Shown one piece after another: positions 37,465-47,459 of a DNA stretch of 64,000 nucleotides (position 1 is the stretch's first letter; each line of letters starts with the position of its first letter). The position numbers and the translations under genes were made by a program. Source of the stretch: Natrinema zhouii (GTDB lineage: Archaea; Halobacteriota; Halobacteria; Halobacteriales; Natrialbaceae); NCBI RefSeq assembly GCF_013456555.2, contig NZ_CP059154.1:992001-1056000 (forward strand). The letters are read 5' to 3'. The notes below the pieces were generated by a model. That model did no database searches. It was not told where the DNA came from and worked only from the letters and a program-made list of their open reading frames with translations.

Positions 37465-37890
37465 CTACAGCAGTTCGCGGACCTCCGAGTACCACATATC
37501 GTGGTAGTCGACGTGGCCGACCCGGCGCGCAATCGCGACGGCCAGCGAGTGCCAGCAGCGCTCGGTCGGATCGTCCGCGTCGAGGTTGTACTCGCTGTCC
37601 TTGCAGGTACAGCCGCCGTCCTCGACGATGTACTCGTCGTCGTAGCCGACGACGATCGTGAAATCGCGGTAGGCCTTCACCCGGTTTTCGCCGACCGCCT
37701 CGATGGCGCGAACCCCGCGGTCGCCGTGGACCTGTGAGATGTCGCCGACGATCTCGGGCGTGAGTTCGCCGGCTTCCTCGAGGGCAGCCTGCCATCGATC
37801 GACGGGGTTGGCCTTCGACACGTCCGTGACTGTGTCCCGAACTGTAAAATCGGTTTGGTTGTGTCGCCGCGGTAGTGAGACGATCGACAC
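37465..37890 (-). CDS. SWIM zinc finger protein
   Basis: 141 aa. The SWIM motif C-x-C-x(n)-C-x-H is seen as Cys94, Cys96, Cys112, His114 in CTCKDSEYN and ERCWHSLAVAI. The N-terminal half is helical. SWIM fingers bind DNA or protein. The gene converges with orc1/cdc6. The start is uncertain: the first 25 residues lie in a region that looks like promoter sequence. Confidence 0.75.
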   Translation of the reverse strand: MSIVSLPRRHNQTDFTVRDTVTDVSKANPVDRWQAALEEAGELTPEIVGDISQVHGDRGVRAIEAVGENRVKAYRDFTIVVGYDDEYIVEDGGCTCKDSEYNLDADDPTERCWHSLAVAIARRVGHVDYHDMWYSEVRELL

Positions 37891-38047
37891 GGCCTGCCCG
37901 CGATTCGTCCGCGTCGGTCGGTATCCAGTGGCACCATCTTAACCGTCGCGTCGCTCATCGAGACTGGAGACGTGAAAGAGGGCGCGAAAATCGGACGAAC
38001 TGATCGCTAGCACAACCCAAAAATAGACGCGATGCCGAGCGATACTA

Positions 38048-39253
38048 ATGGTCAACTGGCGTCGAGTCCCGTTTCCCGTCCGGGGGAGATGGGCGATCAC
38101 AGCCCTCGGAGCGCTCTACGTCGCGCTCGCGTTCGGGTGGGCGTTGAGTCAACTGACCGCCGGAAAGCCGGTTTCGAACGTCACGCTCGTCTCGACGTTC
38201 ATCGGCGTCCCCGGACTGGTACTGCTCTACGGGAGCTATCGATTACCGCGGACCGACGTTCGTCCCGAATTCTACCCCACGGTCACGAACTGGTGTCTCG
38301 GCGGACTCGGGCTGTTGCTCGGTATCCTCGCGCTCTACCAGCTCGAGCCCGCCGAGAGCGTGAGCGATCCGGTCCGAGCCGTCCTCGTTCTCACGGCGTT
38401 CGGGAGCGCCGCCGGTTTCGGCGTCGGCCTGCACGATGCATTGGCCAAGACACAGGCGTTCGAAGTCGAACGCCGCAACCGGGAACTACGGCAAACGAAG
38501 GAGCGACTCGATGAAACGGTCGCTCGACTCGAGGCGGCCAACAGCGAGTTCGAGGCGTCGAACGAGCGGCTCGAGCAGTTCGCCTACGCCGCGTCTCACG
38601 ACCTGCAAGAGCCGCTGCGAATGATAACGAGTTACCTCACGCTCGTCGAAGACCGGTACGGCGACGATCTCGATCAGGACGGTGAGGAGTTCATCGACTA
38701 CGCCGTCGACGGCGCGGAGCGCATGCGCGAGATGATCGACGGGCTCCTCGAGTACTCCCGCGTCGAGACGCAGGGCGATCCGTTCGAACCGGTCGAACTC
38801 GAGGACGTGTTCGCGGCCGTCCGGAAGGACCTTGAGGTACGGATCGCCGAAAGCGACGCCACCGTGGAAATCGGGCCGTTACCCCGCGTCGAGGGCGACA
38901 GCAATCAGCTGCGCCAGCTGTTCCAGAACCTGCTCTCGAACGCGCTCGAGTACAGCGGCGACGAACCGCCGCGGGTGGACATCACCTCTGAGCGAAACGG
39001 ATCGAACTGGACGATTGCGATCGAGGACGAGGGGATCGGTATCGATCCAGCCGACGCCGATCGGATTTTCGAGGTGTTCCAGCGCCTTCACGGCCGCGAG
39101 GAGTACGAGGGAACGGGAATCGGGCTCGCGCTGTGCAAACGAATCGTCGAGCGCCACGGCGGCGAGATCCGGGTTGACTCTGAACCCAGCGAGGGCGCAA
39201 CGTTCTCGTTTACCCTGCCGGCCGCGAAGCCTCGAGACGGCCCCGGCCAGTGA
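38048..39253 (+). CDS. Membrane-bound histidine kinase
   Basis: 401 aa. Four hydrophobic segments in residues 15-125, a coiled coil (residues 135-178, RELRQTKERLDETVARLEAAN), HisKA with His184 in AASHDLQEP, and HATPase_c with N box QNLLSNALEYS, G1 DEGIGID and G2 GTGIGLAL. It should autophosphorylate in response to a membrane or intracellular signal. No response regulator is adjacent, so the partner is elsewhere. Confidence 0.9.
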   Translation: MVNWRRVPFPVRGRWAITALGALYVALAFGWALSQLTAGKPVSNVTLVSTFIGVPGLVLLYGSYRLPRTDVRPEFYPTVTNWCLGGLGLLLGILALYQLEPAESVSDPVRAVLVLTAFGSAAGFGVGLHDALAKTQAFEVERRNRELRQTKERLDETVARLEAANSEFEASNERLEQFAYAASHDLQEPLRMITSYLTLVEDRYGDDLDQDGEEFIDYAVDGAERMREMIDGLLEYSRVETQGDPFEPVELEDVFAAVRKDLEVRIAESDATVEIGPLPRVEGDSNQLRQLFQNLLSNALEYSGDEPPRVDITSERNGSNWTIAIEDEGIGIDPADADRIFEVFQRLHGREEYEGTGIGLALCKRIVERHGGEIRVDSEPSEGATFSFTLPAAKPRDGPGQ

Positions 39254-39316
39254 CGCCCCCGTCGATGCGCCGAGCGAGACCACACCGTTTTTCGCCCGCT
39301 ACCGCCGAGACGTGGT

Positions 39317-40438
39317 ATGCGCGTCACCGAGGGCGGGGTCGAACTCGAGGTCCCCGGCGAACAGACCGAGGGTATCGAGGAGGCGGTCTTTTACAATCCG
39401 CGACAGGAACTGAACCGGGATCTGACGATCGCGACGCTGCGAGCCTATCGCGAGCGCGAGGAGCGCGCCACGTCGTATCTGGACGCGATGACCGCGAGCG
39501 GCGTCCGCGGCGTCAGGGCCGCCGCCGACGGCTGGGACGTCACCTGCTGTGACGTCGACGAAGAGGCGGTCGCCCTCGCGCGGGACAACCTCGAGCGAAA
39601 CGGCTGCGACGAACACGCTCGGGTCGAACACCGCAACGTTTCCGCCCTCATGCACGAGGAGCCGTTCGACGTGATCGACCTCGACCCCTACGGGACGCCG
39701 ATGCCGTTCGCCGACGCGGCCTTCGCGAACTGTCGCGATCTGGTCTGTGTCACCGCGACGGACACCGCGCCGCTGTGCGGGGCCCACTTCAACAGCGGCG
39801 TCCGCTCCTATTCCGCGATCCCCCGGAACACGGACTACCACGCGGAGATGGGCGTTCGGATCCTCGTCTCCGCGCTCGCCCGCAGCGCCGCGCGCGTCGA
39901 TGTCGGTATCGAGCCACTCCTGACCCACGCGACCAGCCACTACGTCCGAACCTACCTCGAACTCGAGCGCAAGCCCACCGCGGCCGACGCCGCGATCGAC
40001 GAGTTAGGACATCTCTACCACTGTGAAGACTGTCTTTACCGGGTGTCCGATCCCGGATTAATCGCCGATCCACTCGAGACGTGTCCCCACTGCGGCGGGA
40101 ATCGCATGCTCACCGCCGGACCCGTCTGGCTCGGTTCCATACGGAATCCCGAGTTCGTCGGCGCGGTCCGCGACGAAATTCCGTACACGTTCGACACCGC
40201 GCCCGAGGCTCGAGCGCTGTGTGACGCGCTCACGGCCGAACTCGACGAGCCGACCCACTACGACCAGCACAAGCTCTGTCGGAACTGGGGGCTGCCCGCG
40301 AACGCGATGGACGAGTTCCTCACGGACCTGCGCGAGGCGGGGTACGCGGCCTCGAGGGCCCACTACGGCGGGACGACGTTCAAGACGGACGCTGACGTAG
40401 GCGAGATCCGCGCGGCGACCGAGGGGAACCTCGTCTGA
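39317..40438 (+). CDS. trm1: tRNA (guanine26-N2)-dimethyltransferase Trm1
   Basis: 373 aa. [16 protein letters not shown] (SAM motif I), [16 protein letters not shown] (catalytic DPFGTP-type motif IV) and the C-terminal zinc-like CEDCLYR...CPHCGG are family features. It makes N2,N2-dimethylguanosine at position 26 of tRNA. Start ATG 39317 gives the conserved EGxxELEVP opening. Confidence 0.95.
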   Translation: MRVTEGGVELEVPGEQTEGIEEAVFYNPRQELNRDLTIATLRAYREREERATSYLDAMTASGVRGVRAAADGWDVTCCDVDEEAVALARDNLERNGCDEHARVEHRNVSALMHEEPFDVIDLDPYGTPMPFADAAFANCRDLVCVTATDTAPLCGAHFNSGVRSYSAIPRNTDYHAEMGVRILVSALARSAARVDVGIEPLLTHATSHYVRTYLELERKPTAADAAIDELGHLYHCEDCLYRVSDPGLIADPLETCPHCGGNRMLTAGPVWLGSIRNPEFVGAVRDEIPYTFDTAPEARALCDALTAELDEPTHYDQHKLCRNWGLPANAMDEFLTDLREAGYAASRAHYGGTTFKTDADVGEIRAATEGNLV

Positions 40439-40457
40439 CCGGTTTCGACTACACGCA

Positions 40458-40658
40458 TTACTCCACGTCGGCGTAGAGGCGGACGAGCCCGCATTCCGGA
40501 CAGCAGACGCCCTGCAGTTTCGTCGTGTTCTGCAGACCGATCTTCCCCAGCAGTCCGTCGCGTTTCCCGGTCGCGATGGACGGCTTCATGCCCTCGCCAT
40601 CGCGGACGCTCACCGCTTCCATCGTCACGCCGCAGTCTGGACAGCGTCGTTGCTCCAT
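40458..40658 (-). CDS. Small zinc-ribbon protein
   Basis: 66 aa. CPDCG at the N-terminus and CCPECG near the C-terminus should bind one zinc. The linker KRDGLLGKIGLQNTTKLQG resembles haloarchaeal small zinc-finger proteins of unknown role. It converges with trm1. Confidence 0.75.
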   Translation of the reverse strand: MEQRRCPDCGVTMEAVSVRDGEGMKPSIATGKRDGLLGKIGLQNTTKLQGVCCPECGLVRLYADVE

Positions 40659-40969
40659 GCGATCGAGTTTACCTACTGACAGAAAAACGAGGCGGGTTCG
40701 ACTCGCTCGACGGCACGGTCACGAGGTGATGCCATTGACGGGCCCGGTTGCCAGGCGCGAGCAGGGCCCCGACAACGGAGCTCGATCCGCATAGCAGTGA
40801 CTAATCGGCTCGTACAGCCACTAACGGGACCGTACGACCATCTCCCGAGAGAACCGAGCGCCGTCGTCGCTCCTGACTCGAGGACCGGACGCCGTCGCAC
40901 CATCGTAACGGACCGTTGCAACGCCGTGCCGGGCGATTACATATTGCGGACCACGTCGAAGGGCCGCGC

Positions 40970-42274
40970 GTGATCGACCACAGGCGGGGACTCGAGGTGA
41001 CGGGCGAAGCCGTTCGGCTCGCCAGGGACGAACAGTTGACGCTGCTCGCAGCGGGCGTCGCGTTCTACGGCTTCCTCTCGCTCGTCCCGCTCATGCTGCT
41101 CGCGCTGGGGATCGCGGCGTCGATCGGGGGCGAGGCGCTCGCAGCGCGGCTCACCGCGGCGGCGAGCGACGTGCTCACGCCGGCCGCACAGGAGCTGCTC
41201 GCCGAGACGATCGTCGACGACACCGGCCGTCAGGGAGCGACCATCGTCGGCATCCTCGGGTTGCTCTGGGGCTCGAGCCGGGTCCTCCGCGGTCTCGATC
41301 GAGCCTTCTCGCAGGTGTACGGGACTGTGGGAGAGAAGTCGCTGCTCGACACCGTCTGGGACGCGACGATCGTCTCCATCGGCATCTCGCTGGGCCTCGT
41401 CGTCGTCGGCGCGCTCGAGCTAGCGATCCTGTTCGTCGCCGAATTCGGCGTCTCCGTCCTCGGACAGCTGTTCGTCGTCCTCGGGCTGGTCGCGACGTTC
41501 CTGCCGCTGTACGTCATCTTTCCGGACGCGAACGTCGGCCTTCGCGAGGCCGCACCGGGAACGGTCGTCGCCGCGGTCGGCTGGTTCGCACTGAGTCGCA
41601 CGTTCTCGCTGTATACCGGTCTGGCGACCGGATACGCGGTCTACGGCGCACTCGGTGCCGTGTTTCTCGTCCTCGTCTGGCTGTACATCGGCGCGATTAT
41701 CCTCATCTTCGGTGCGGTTCTCAATGCCGTCCTCGCCGACCGTGAAGTGGATCGGCAGCTACAAAGTCCCGGACATCGACAGATTTCGACAGAAGCGATG
41801 ACCGACGACGCCACGGGTGCCGACGAGGGGACCACGGAGGATCGCGCCAGTGACCGCGCCAGCGCGAGGGCGAGTCGAACGAGCGCTCGGACGCGCGACC
41901 GCGCGGACGACCCCGAGGTACTGCGCGAAGAGATCGAGCGGCTGCGCGACCGCGTCGACTCCTTCGAGGACGACGTCGAGGATCGAACCGTCAGGAAGGA
42001 GTCCCTCGAGGGCGAGCTCAAACGCTACGTTCGACGGCGAGTGCGACGCGGCCACGCCCACGACTGGGGGCCGTACCTCGTCTTGCTGTACGGGACCGCG
42101 ATGTCGATCGCGGCGTTTTACTTCCTCGCGGGCGGCTGGTCGATCCTCGCGATGTTCGTCGTCTGGACCTCGACGCTCGGGCTGTACGTCCTGATGGTGC
42201 TGTTCGGGTTCGGAATCTCCCTGCTCGGACTCCCCGGCCGGCTGCGCAATGCGATCGGCGACCGACGTTCCTGA
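40970..42274 (+). CDS. YihY/UPF0761-family membrane protein with C-terminal extension
   Basis: 434 aa from GTG 40970; an ATG at 40916 is open but lies before a TATA-like ATTACATATTG (40937-40947). Six membrane segments (residues 20-265) match the YihY/BrkB family: LAAGVAFYGFLSLVPLMLL, GLLWGSSRVLRGL, LYVIFPDANVGLREAAPG and LVWLYIGAIILIFGAVLNA. Residues 285-375 are a hydrophilic, Arg/Asp-rich coiled segment, followed by two more membrane helices. The family was once misnamed RNase BN; its function is unknown. Confidence 0.85.
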   Translation: MIDHRRGLEVTGEAVRLARDEQLTLLAAGVAFYGFLSLVPLMLLALGIAASIGGEALAARLTAAASDVLTPAAQELLAETIVDDTGRQGATIVGILGLLWGSSRVLRGLDRAFSQVYGTVGEKSLLDTVWDATIVSIGISLGLVVVGALELAILFVAEFGVSVLGQLFVVLGLVATFLPLYVIFPDANVGLREAAPGTVVAAVGWFALSRTFSLYTGLATGYAVYGALGAVFLVLVWLYIGAIILIFGAVLNAVLADREVDRQLQSPGHRQISTEAMTDDATGADEGTTEDRASDRASARASRTSARTRDRADDPEVLREEIERLRDRVDSFEDDVEDRTVRKESLEGELKRYVRRRVRRGHAHDWGPYLVLLYGTAMSIAAFYFLAGGWSILAMFVVWTSTLGLYVLMVLFGFGISLLGLPGRLRNAIGDRRS

Positions 42275-42460
42275 ACTGCCGCGGCGACCGCCGCTCCTGC
42301 GCCGTCGGACACGTCCGGCCACCCGTCAGTCGACCCGCCCGAAGCCGCCGTGAGTCTGTAATTCTCTCGAACGTTCGCGTCACTACTGATACAGGCGTAT
42401 ACGCCCTCGAGCAACCGTACGTCCGGTGTTCGAGCGAACACCCGGCGACGAACGCCTGAC

Positions 42461-43258
42461 CTACTGCTGCGTCGAGACGGTCTGACTGATGAACTGTCGG
42501 ACCCGATCCGTATACGTGGCCGGTCGGTGGAGGTTACAGATGTGGCCGGCGTCCGCGAGGACTTCCACGCGGCCGTCACGTGCGGCCCCGGCGTGGGCCC
42601 GCTCGCCGCGGCGCATCAGCTTGTCGTTCTCGCCGTTGAGGACGAGCGTCGAGCCGGGATACGTGGAGAGTTTCGACCGGAAGTCCTCGCCCGCGATGTC
42701 CGGTGCCGCGTCGCCGAACTGCTTCGGGTAGAAGCCGGACTCGATGATCTCCCGCTCGATATCCGGCGGGAGGTCCCGATTTTGCACCCAGCGCGTCGCG
42801 AGTTTCTCGACGGCGCGCTTCCCGAGGTCGGGTTTCGTCAGGAGCCGCGACAGCCCCCCGGTCAGCCGCGTACCGAGTTCCATCGTATTCACCGGGTTCA
42901 CGCTGCTCCCCGACAACACCAGCGCGTCGACGTCGTTGGGATGTCGATACGCGTACTCCGTGGCGGCATAGCCCCCGAGCGAGAGCCCGACGAGGACGGC
43001 CGACCCGTCGACGTGCGTCTCGAAGGTGTCCTCGAGGACGTCGATCGCCGGCTCCATCCGGAACGGTTTGCCGGCTCGCGTCCCGTGACCGGGGAGATCC
43101 GGCGAGACGACGTGGAACGACTCGGAGAGTTCCCGCTGCTGGGGAAGCCACATCTTTCGGGTGAACATCGCGCCGTGTACGAACACGATCGACTGTGCGT
43201 CCGACGGGCCGTCGACATCGACGCCCTCGAGGCCGCTGCCTTCGTCTGTCCAGGCCAT
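42461..43258 (-). CDS. Alpha/beta hydrolase
   Basis: 265 aa. Oxyanion region FVHGAMFTRKMW, nucleophile elbow GLSLGG, DLPGHG, and catalytic His in AGHICNLHRP. The cap domain (residues 125-190) is helical. Esterase or lactonase activity is possible; the substrate is not recognisable. Haloarchaeal fold-family members are common. Confidence 0.87.
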   Translation of the reverse strand: MAWTDEGSGLEGVDVDGPSDAQSIVFVHGAMFTRKMWLPQQRELSESFHVVSPDLPGHGTRAGKPFRMEPAIDVLEDTFETHVDGSAVLVGLSLGGYAATEYAYRHPNDVDALVLSGSSVNPVNTMELGTRLTGGLSRLLTKPDLGKRAVEKLATRWVQNRDLPPDIEREIIESGFYPKQFGDAAPDIAGEDFRSKLSTYPGSTLVLNGENDKLMRRGERAHAGAARDGRVEVLADAGHICNLHRPATYTDRVRQFISQTVSTQQ

Positions 43259-43361
43259 AGCCCACGTATCAGCAGGAGGGGCTTAGTAGGCAACCCGGCG
43301 AACCACGGCAGCGGGTCTGCTGGCGCAGTCACACGAGCGCCGCCGACGCAACTAAACTACG

Positions 43362-44090
43362 TTACTCGTCCTCGCGGTTGTCGTCGGAACCGGCGTCCGC
43401 GAGCCGCTCCGTTTCGGGGTCGTCCTCGAGCCCCTGTGCGCCGTCCTCGGTCGTCGGCCCGCTATCGGTCGCGTCCGACTCGCGGACCGCGTCCGGATCC
43501 ACCGCGGCGTCGGTACGGCTGGCGTCCTCGTCGGGATCGACGGCCGCATCCGTCCGCTGCGCGTCGTCGCCGATATCGACCGCGGCGTCCGTCCGCCGGT
43601 CGTCGTCATCGGGTTGCGCGGAGAGCCCGGAATCGCGGCCCGCTAGCTCGGTCGGATCGACTTCCGCACCGCGGGACTGAGCTTCGATCTGATCCATCTC
43701 ATCGGCCGCACTCAGACCGTCATCGTCGGCCATGTCGTCGGCGATCTCCGTTTCGTCGATCCCGCTCATTCCGCCGGCCGGCTCCGGCGTTTGGCCCGAC
43801 GACTCGTTGGGTTCGACGTCCACGTCGGCCGTCGAGTCGTCCCGAATCGGAAGGTTCCCCTCGAGCCGAACGGCGTCAGCGGTAATCTCGCGAACCGATT
43901 CCCGGTCGAGCACGATCGTCTCCTCGGCCCCCTTCTCCCAGCCGAGCGACGACTTGATCGACTCGACGACCGTCGGATCCGGCCTGACGTGGGCGACGTC
44001 CCCTTCGACAGCAGTGACGACCCCGACCGCTTCGCCGGCGTCGTTCTCGACGGGCTTGTCGACGTCGTCGTCCGAAAACGTGGCACACAT
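43362..44090 (-). CDS. PRC-barrel-like protein with repetitive acidic tail
   Basis: 242 aa. Residues 1-85 look like a haloarchaeal PRC-barrel domain (DDVDKPVENDAGEAVGVVTAVEG, HVRPDPTVVESIKSSLGWEKG). From about residue 95 to the end it is disordered and acidic. It contains repeats of RTDAAVD (three perfect copies about 15 residues apart) and related SDATDS. The PRC part may bind protein partners or RNA-processing factors; the tail is of unknown role. Confidence 0.75.
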   Translation of the reverse strand: MCATFSDDDVDKPVENDAGEAVGVVTAVEGDVAHVRPDPTVVESIKSSLGWEKGAEETIVLDRESVREITADAVRLEGNLPIRDDSTADVDVEPNESSGQTPEPAGGMSGIDETEIADDMADDDGLSAADEMDQIEAQSRGAEVDPTELAGRDSGLSAQPDDDDRRTDAAVDIGDDAQRTDAAVDPDEDASRTDAAVDPDAVRESDATDSGPTTEDGAQGLEDDPETERLADAGSDDNREDE

Positions 44091-44235
44091 ACCGTCAGCT
44101 ATCGCGACTCGAGCCAAGCCGGTGGTGCCTGCAACAGCCAGTCGGCGCCAGAGAACCGGTCTCCGCTCGTACTCAGCCGTCAGCAGATGGTATTGCAATA
44201 CGGATCGCCGGCGGAACGGAATCGCAACCGAGCCG

Positions 44236-45315
44236 TCAGTCGATCGGGAACCGCAACAGCGCGCCGACGCCGTCGAACGCATCGCGGAATCGATTGCCGT
44301 CCGGGAAGTCGTCCGGAACGACGACGGGTTCCCCGCCCTGTTCGGCCGTTCGATCGCCGAACTCCTGGAGCTCGGGGCCCTCGAGCCCCGTCGAGAGCAG
44401 TAGCGTTTCGACCGCGTCGTACGCGAGGGCGTCGTCGACCTCGTCGTGCCCGTAGGCGACGGGTTCCTCGTCGTCGCGGACTCGTTCGAAGAAGTCCGAC
44501 AGCGTCTCGCGAACGTCTCCGCGGTCGCGCTCCTCGATCGCGTCCTCACCCTTCGCCGCGAGCTGGCGAAGGCCCTGTTCGGAGGCGTACTCGACGGCGA
44601 ACTCCCCGACGAGGCGATCCTCGAGTCGGTGATCGAGATCCGCTTCCTCGCGGAAGTCCTCGACGGTGCCGGTGGTGCCCCCGAGCAGGATCCCATCGGC
44701 CGGATCGTCGCCGAGAAACTCCATTTCGGCGCGCTCGGCGACCTCGTCGAAGAACTCGCGCTTCTGTCGTTCGCGGTCGCGCTCGAACCGCTCGGCGGAC
44801 TGGCCGCCCGCGCTCGATTTTCCTGGGACGGCGCTGTCGAACGTCTCGATCGGCTCGACGCCCTCGTCGTCCAGCCGGCCCAGCGCGGCCCCGCCGCGCT
44901 CGACGACGAGCAGCCCGTAAGTCGAGTCGGGCTCCGTCACGTCCTCGAGGGGCTCGAGATCGAACTCGTTGCCGTGTTCGTATCTGAACTCGTCGATCGG
45001 AACGGGCAGATCGTCGAACGTCGCGGCGACGAGGTCGCCGTCGACGACGCCGGCGTAGATCGCCAGCCCGCTCTCCGGAATCCCGTCGTAGTCGTTCAGG
45101 CGGCTCCGTGCCTCTTCGAGGGCATTGACCAGCGGTCTGGGAGCCGACTGCTCGTCGAGCTGGGTCGCCTCGGCGTAATCGGTCTCGACGGGCTGTCGTG
45201 CCTCGCCGATCGACTCTTCGGGCGGGACGGTCAGCGTGACGAGGACGTCGCGGTCCGCCGACGCGCTCGAGAGACGGTCGAGTCGCTCGTGGAGTTCGTA
45301 GTTTGCGAGAGACAT
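44236..45315 (-). CDS. Vms1/Ankzf1-type peptidyl-tRNA hydrolase (release-factor-like)
   Basis: 359 aa. The key motif is GKSSAGGQSAERFERDRERQK, with an intact GGQ at residues 170-172 followed by the SxxRFxRxR helix of the eRF1/Vms1 catalytic domain. The NIKS stop-codon domain of true aRF1 is absent. The N-terminal 160 residues are alpha/beta (VLVTLTVPPEESIG; LAIYAGVVDGDLVAATFDDLP). Vms1 releases nascent chains from stalled 60S complexes in eukaryotes; an archaeal role in ribosome rescue is inferred. The next gene upstream is dcd, about 100 bp away on the same strand. Confidence 0.85.
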   Translation of the reverse strand: MSLANYELHERLDRLSSASADRDVLVTLTVPPEESIGEARQPVETDYAEATQLDEQSAPRPLVNALEEARSRLNDYDGIPESGLAIYAGVVDGDLVAATFDDLPVPIDEFRYEHGNEFDLEPLEDVTEPDSTYGLLVVERGGAALGRLDDEGVEPIETFDSAVPGKSSAGGQSAERFERDRERQKREFFDEVAERAEMEFLGDDPADGILLGGTTGTVEDFREEADLDHRLEDRLVGEFAVEYASEQGLRQLAAKGEDAIEERDRGDVRETLSDFFERVRDDEEPVAYGHDEVDDALAYDAVETLLLSTGLEGPELQEFGDRTAEQGGEPVVVPDDFPDGNRFRDAFDGVGALLRFPID

Positions 45316-45411
45316 ACGTGAGACGAGTACTCGCGGCTACGAGCGAACCGGGATTGAATCCCCTGCCGGCGTGTTCAGCCGTCGCCGTTCGACTGACTCC
45401 CGCGACCGGGT

Positions 45412-46014
45412 TCAGTCCCCGCGCTCGAGTTGGTCGCCGCCGAACTCGTCGTCGCTCTGGATTCGGGAGGCCTGCGGGCCGTCCTGATCCTGGTACTTCG
45501 AGCCGCGATCGCTGCCGTAGGGCCGCTCCGCGGGCGTCTTGAGCTCGGTGAAGGTGAGCTGGGAGATGCGCATGCCGGGCGTGAGCGCCACCGGTGCCGA
45601 GCCGAGGTTCGACAGCTCGAGCGTGATCTGGCCCCGGTAGCCGGGGTCGCACAGACCCGCAGTAGCGTGGACGACGACGGCCAGCCGGCCCAGCGAGGAG
45701 CGGCCCTCGACGTGGGCGATCAGGTCCGCCGGGATCTCGACGCGCTCGTGGGTCGTGCCGAGCACGAAGTCGCCGGGATGGAGGATGAAGTCGTCGCCGT
45801 CCTCGACGAGCGTTTCGGTGACGTAGTCGTCGACCTCGTCCTCGGAGTTCGGATGGATACAGGGAATGTTCGTCCGCTGGAACTCGAGGAACTCACGTCC
45901 CAGTCGGAGGTCGACGCTCGCGGGCTGGATCTGCAGTTCCGGGTCGTCGAGGGGGTCGACGACGAGGTCGCCGGCCTCGAGGCGCTCGAGGATGTCCGCA
46001 TCGGAGAGGATCAT
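45412..46014 (-). CDS. dcd: dCTP deaminase
   Basis: 200 aa. [43 protein letters not shown] and MRISQLTF are the trimeric dUTPase-fold motifs of dCTP deaminase, with the catalytic Glu in QITLE. It makes dUTP (or dUMP if bifunctional) for thymidylate synthesis. It begins ATG ILSDADI as in homologues. Confidence 0.94.
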   Translation of the reverse strand: MILSDADILERLEAGDLVVDPLDDPELQIQPASVDLRLGREFLEFQRTNIPCIHPNSEDEVDDYVTETLVEDGDDFILHPGDFVLGTTHERVEIPADLIAHVEGRSSLGRLAVVVHATAGLCDPGYRGQITLELSNLGSAPVALTPGMRISQLTFTELKTPAERPYGSDRGSKYQDQDGPQASRIQSDDEFGGDQLERGD

Positions 46015-46172
46015 ACCGTGTCAGAGCGAGTACGGGGCCCTAAATTTCCCGGTCCGACTTCGGCTCCGAGCGATCAGTGCGGCCGTCACCCGTTCGTTCT
46101 GTGCCCCCATCCGAATTCACCGCGTCCACGCAGCCAATCAATTTAATAGCTTCTCTCTACGTAGGAACTCAC

Positions 46173-46988
46173 ATGAGGGGACAGAAGGGGGAGTTCAATG
46201 GGGACACGGCGGTTCTCCACCAGCGAGGAGTCAGAACGCCGCTTCCGGACGCGGAAGCCGAGCAGGTCTTCCACGAGAACATGATGCTCGTCGCGGACGC
46301 CCAGGAGCGAAAGGCGGACCTGCTCGCCGATCCGGATGTCCCGTTGTTGAACGCCCACGAAGCGAAAATCGATCGAGTCGCTGAGAGCTTCGAGCGGCGA
46401 CTCCGTCGGATCGCCGGTGACGACTACCGCGAGGCCGCGATGGCGTACAACCGCGGTGAGCGCGATGACCGGATCGGGGCGCTCGCCGCATACTACTTCG
46501 AGGGGCTGTGGCGAATCCAGCAGCGGACCACCGTGACGGACATGCTGTTCGCCCCCATCATACTTCGCTACCCCGATAGCTTCACGGTGAACATCCGATT
46601 CGCCAGCGGGTACACTACGACGAAATCGATTCGATACGAGTCGCCGGAGCACTCGAGGGAAGAGCTAGATGATAAGTACGCCGAGACGTACTACGAGGAG
46701 TGTTTGTACTCTCAGCGGCAGGCGGCGGAGTACATCAGGGAAACGGCACGGATCATTCGCGAGGAGTTCCCCCACCCAGACGAGACCTCGTTCGAGGAGC
46801 GCAAGTACGGTGGAATCTTCTATGCCGGTGGTCGGCGCGGCTCGGTCTTTTCCACGATGCTCGAGCGCGTCGAGCCGGACCCGGATCGGTTTTCGGAGCC
46901 CGTCACCGAGTCGACGCTCGTCGACGCGGGGCCGGAAGCGAGACGAACGGAACGAGAGCTCCTCTTCGACAGCGAAATCGTCCACTGA
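46173..46988 (+). CDS. Conserved hypothetical protein
   Basis: 271 aa from ATG 46173; an upstream ATG at 46077 would add a proline-rich segment. Helical N-terminal half with EAEQVFHENMMLVADAQERKADLLADP and a central mixed segment (MLFAPIILRYPDSFTVNIRFASGY). Tyr and Arg are abundant near YAETYYEECLYSQRQAAEYI. No signal peptide and no known family. It is divergent from dcd and stands alone. Confidence 0.65.
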   Translation: MRGQKGEFNGDTAVLHQRGVRTPLPDAEAEQVFHENMMLVADAQERKADLLADPDVPLLNAHEAKIDRVAESFERRLRRIAGDDYREAAMAYNRGERDDRIGALAAYYFEGLWRIQQRTTVTDMLFAPIILRYPDSFTVNIRFASGYTTTKSIRYESPEHSREELDDKYAETYYEECLYSQRQAAEYIRETARIIREEFPHPDETSFEERKYGGIFYAGGRRGSVFSTMLERVEPDPDRFSEPVTESTLVDAGPEARRTERELLFDSEIVH

Positions 46989-47023
46989 GCCGGGACTCCG
47001 CTGTCGAGCAAAGCGGCCGCCCG

Positions 47024-47302
47024 CTACTCGTTTCGAAGCGCAGTGGCGATAGGCTCGAGTTCCGCTTTTCGGAAGGGACCCCCAGAACGGTCCGGATCGT
47101 CTCCGTCCGCGAGACCGACCCGGTGGCGAATACCCGCCCGCATCCGGGATTTAGGTGGGAGACGGTTCGCCTCGATATCGTCGTCCACGGCATCACAGAT
47201 CGCAGCGAGGGCTTCTTTGGTAAAGGCGGTCGATTCGACACGTTCGTATCGACCCACGGCTCGTCGGATCTCGTTCCGGAGGTCGTCGACGGTTGGTGAC
47301 AT
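47024..47302 (-). CDS. Small conserved hypothetical protein
   Basis: 92 aa from ATG 47302. Helical: SPTVDDLRNEIRRAVGRYE and FTKEALAAICDAVDDDIEAN. Acidic but with an Arg-rich segment, RMRAGIRHRVGLADG. No domain recognised; it resembles small haloarchaeal helix proteins. It converges with the 46.2-kb gene. Confidence 0.6.
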   Translation of the reverse strand: MSPTVDDLRNEIRRAVGRYERVESTAFTKEALAAICDAVDDDIEANRLPPKSRMRAGIRHRVGLADGDDPDRSGGPFRKAELEPIATALRNE

Positions 47303-47459
47303 ACGGACGGAGACGAGCCGACCCGTGCTGTACATTTCGGTCGACCAGGAACCGTCCTCCTTTGTGGGTGCTCTCCCGCGACGACGGCGAGCACTGCTCT
47401 GCCGTTGATCAGGCCGACAGATAGTCAGGGCTAACATCGTCCCCGTCCTCGTCTCCGCC

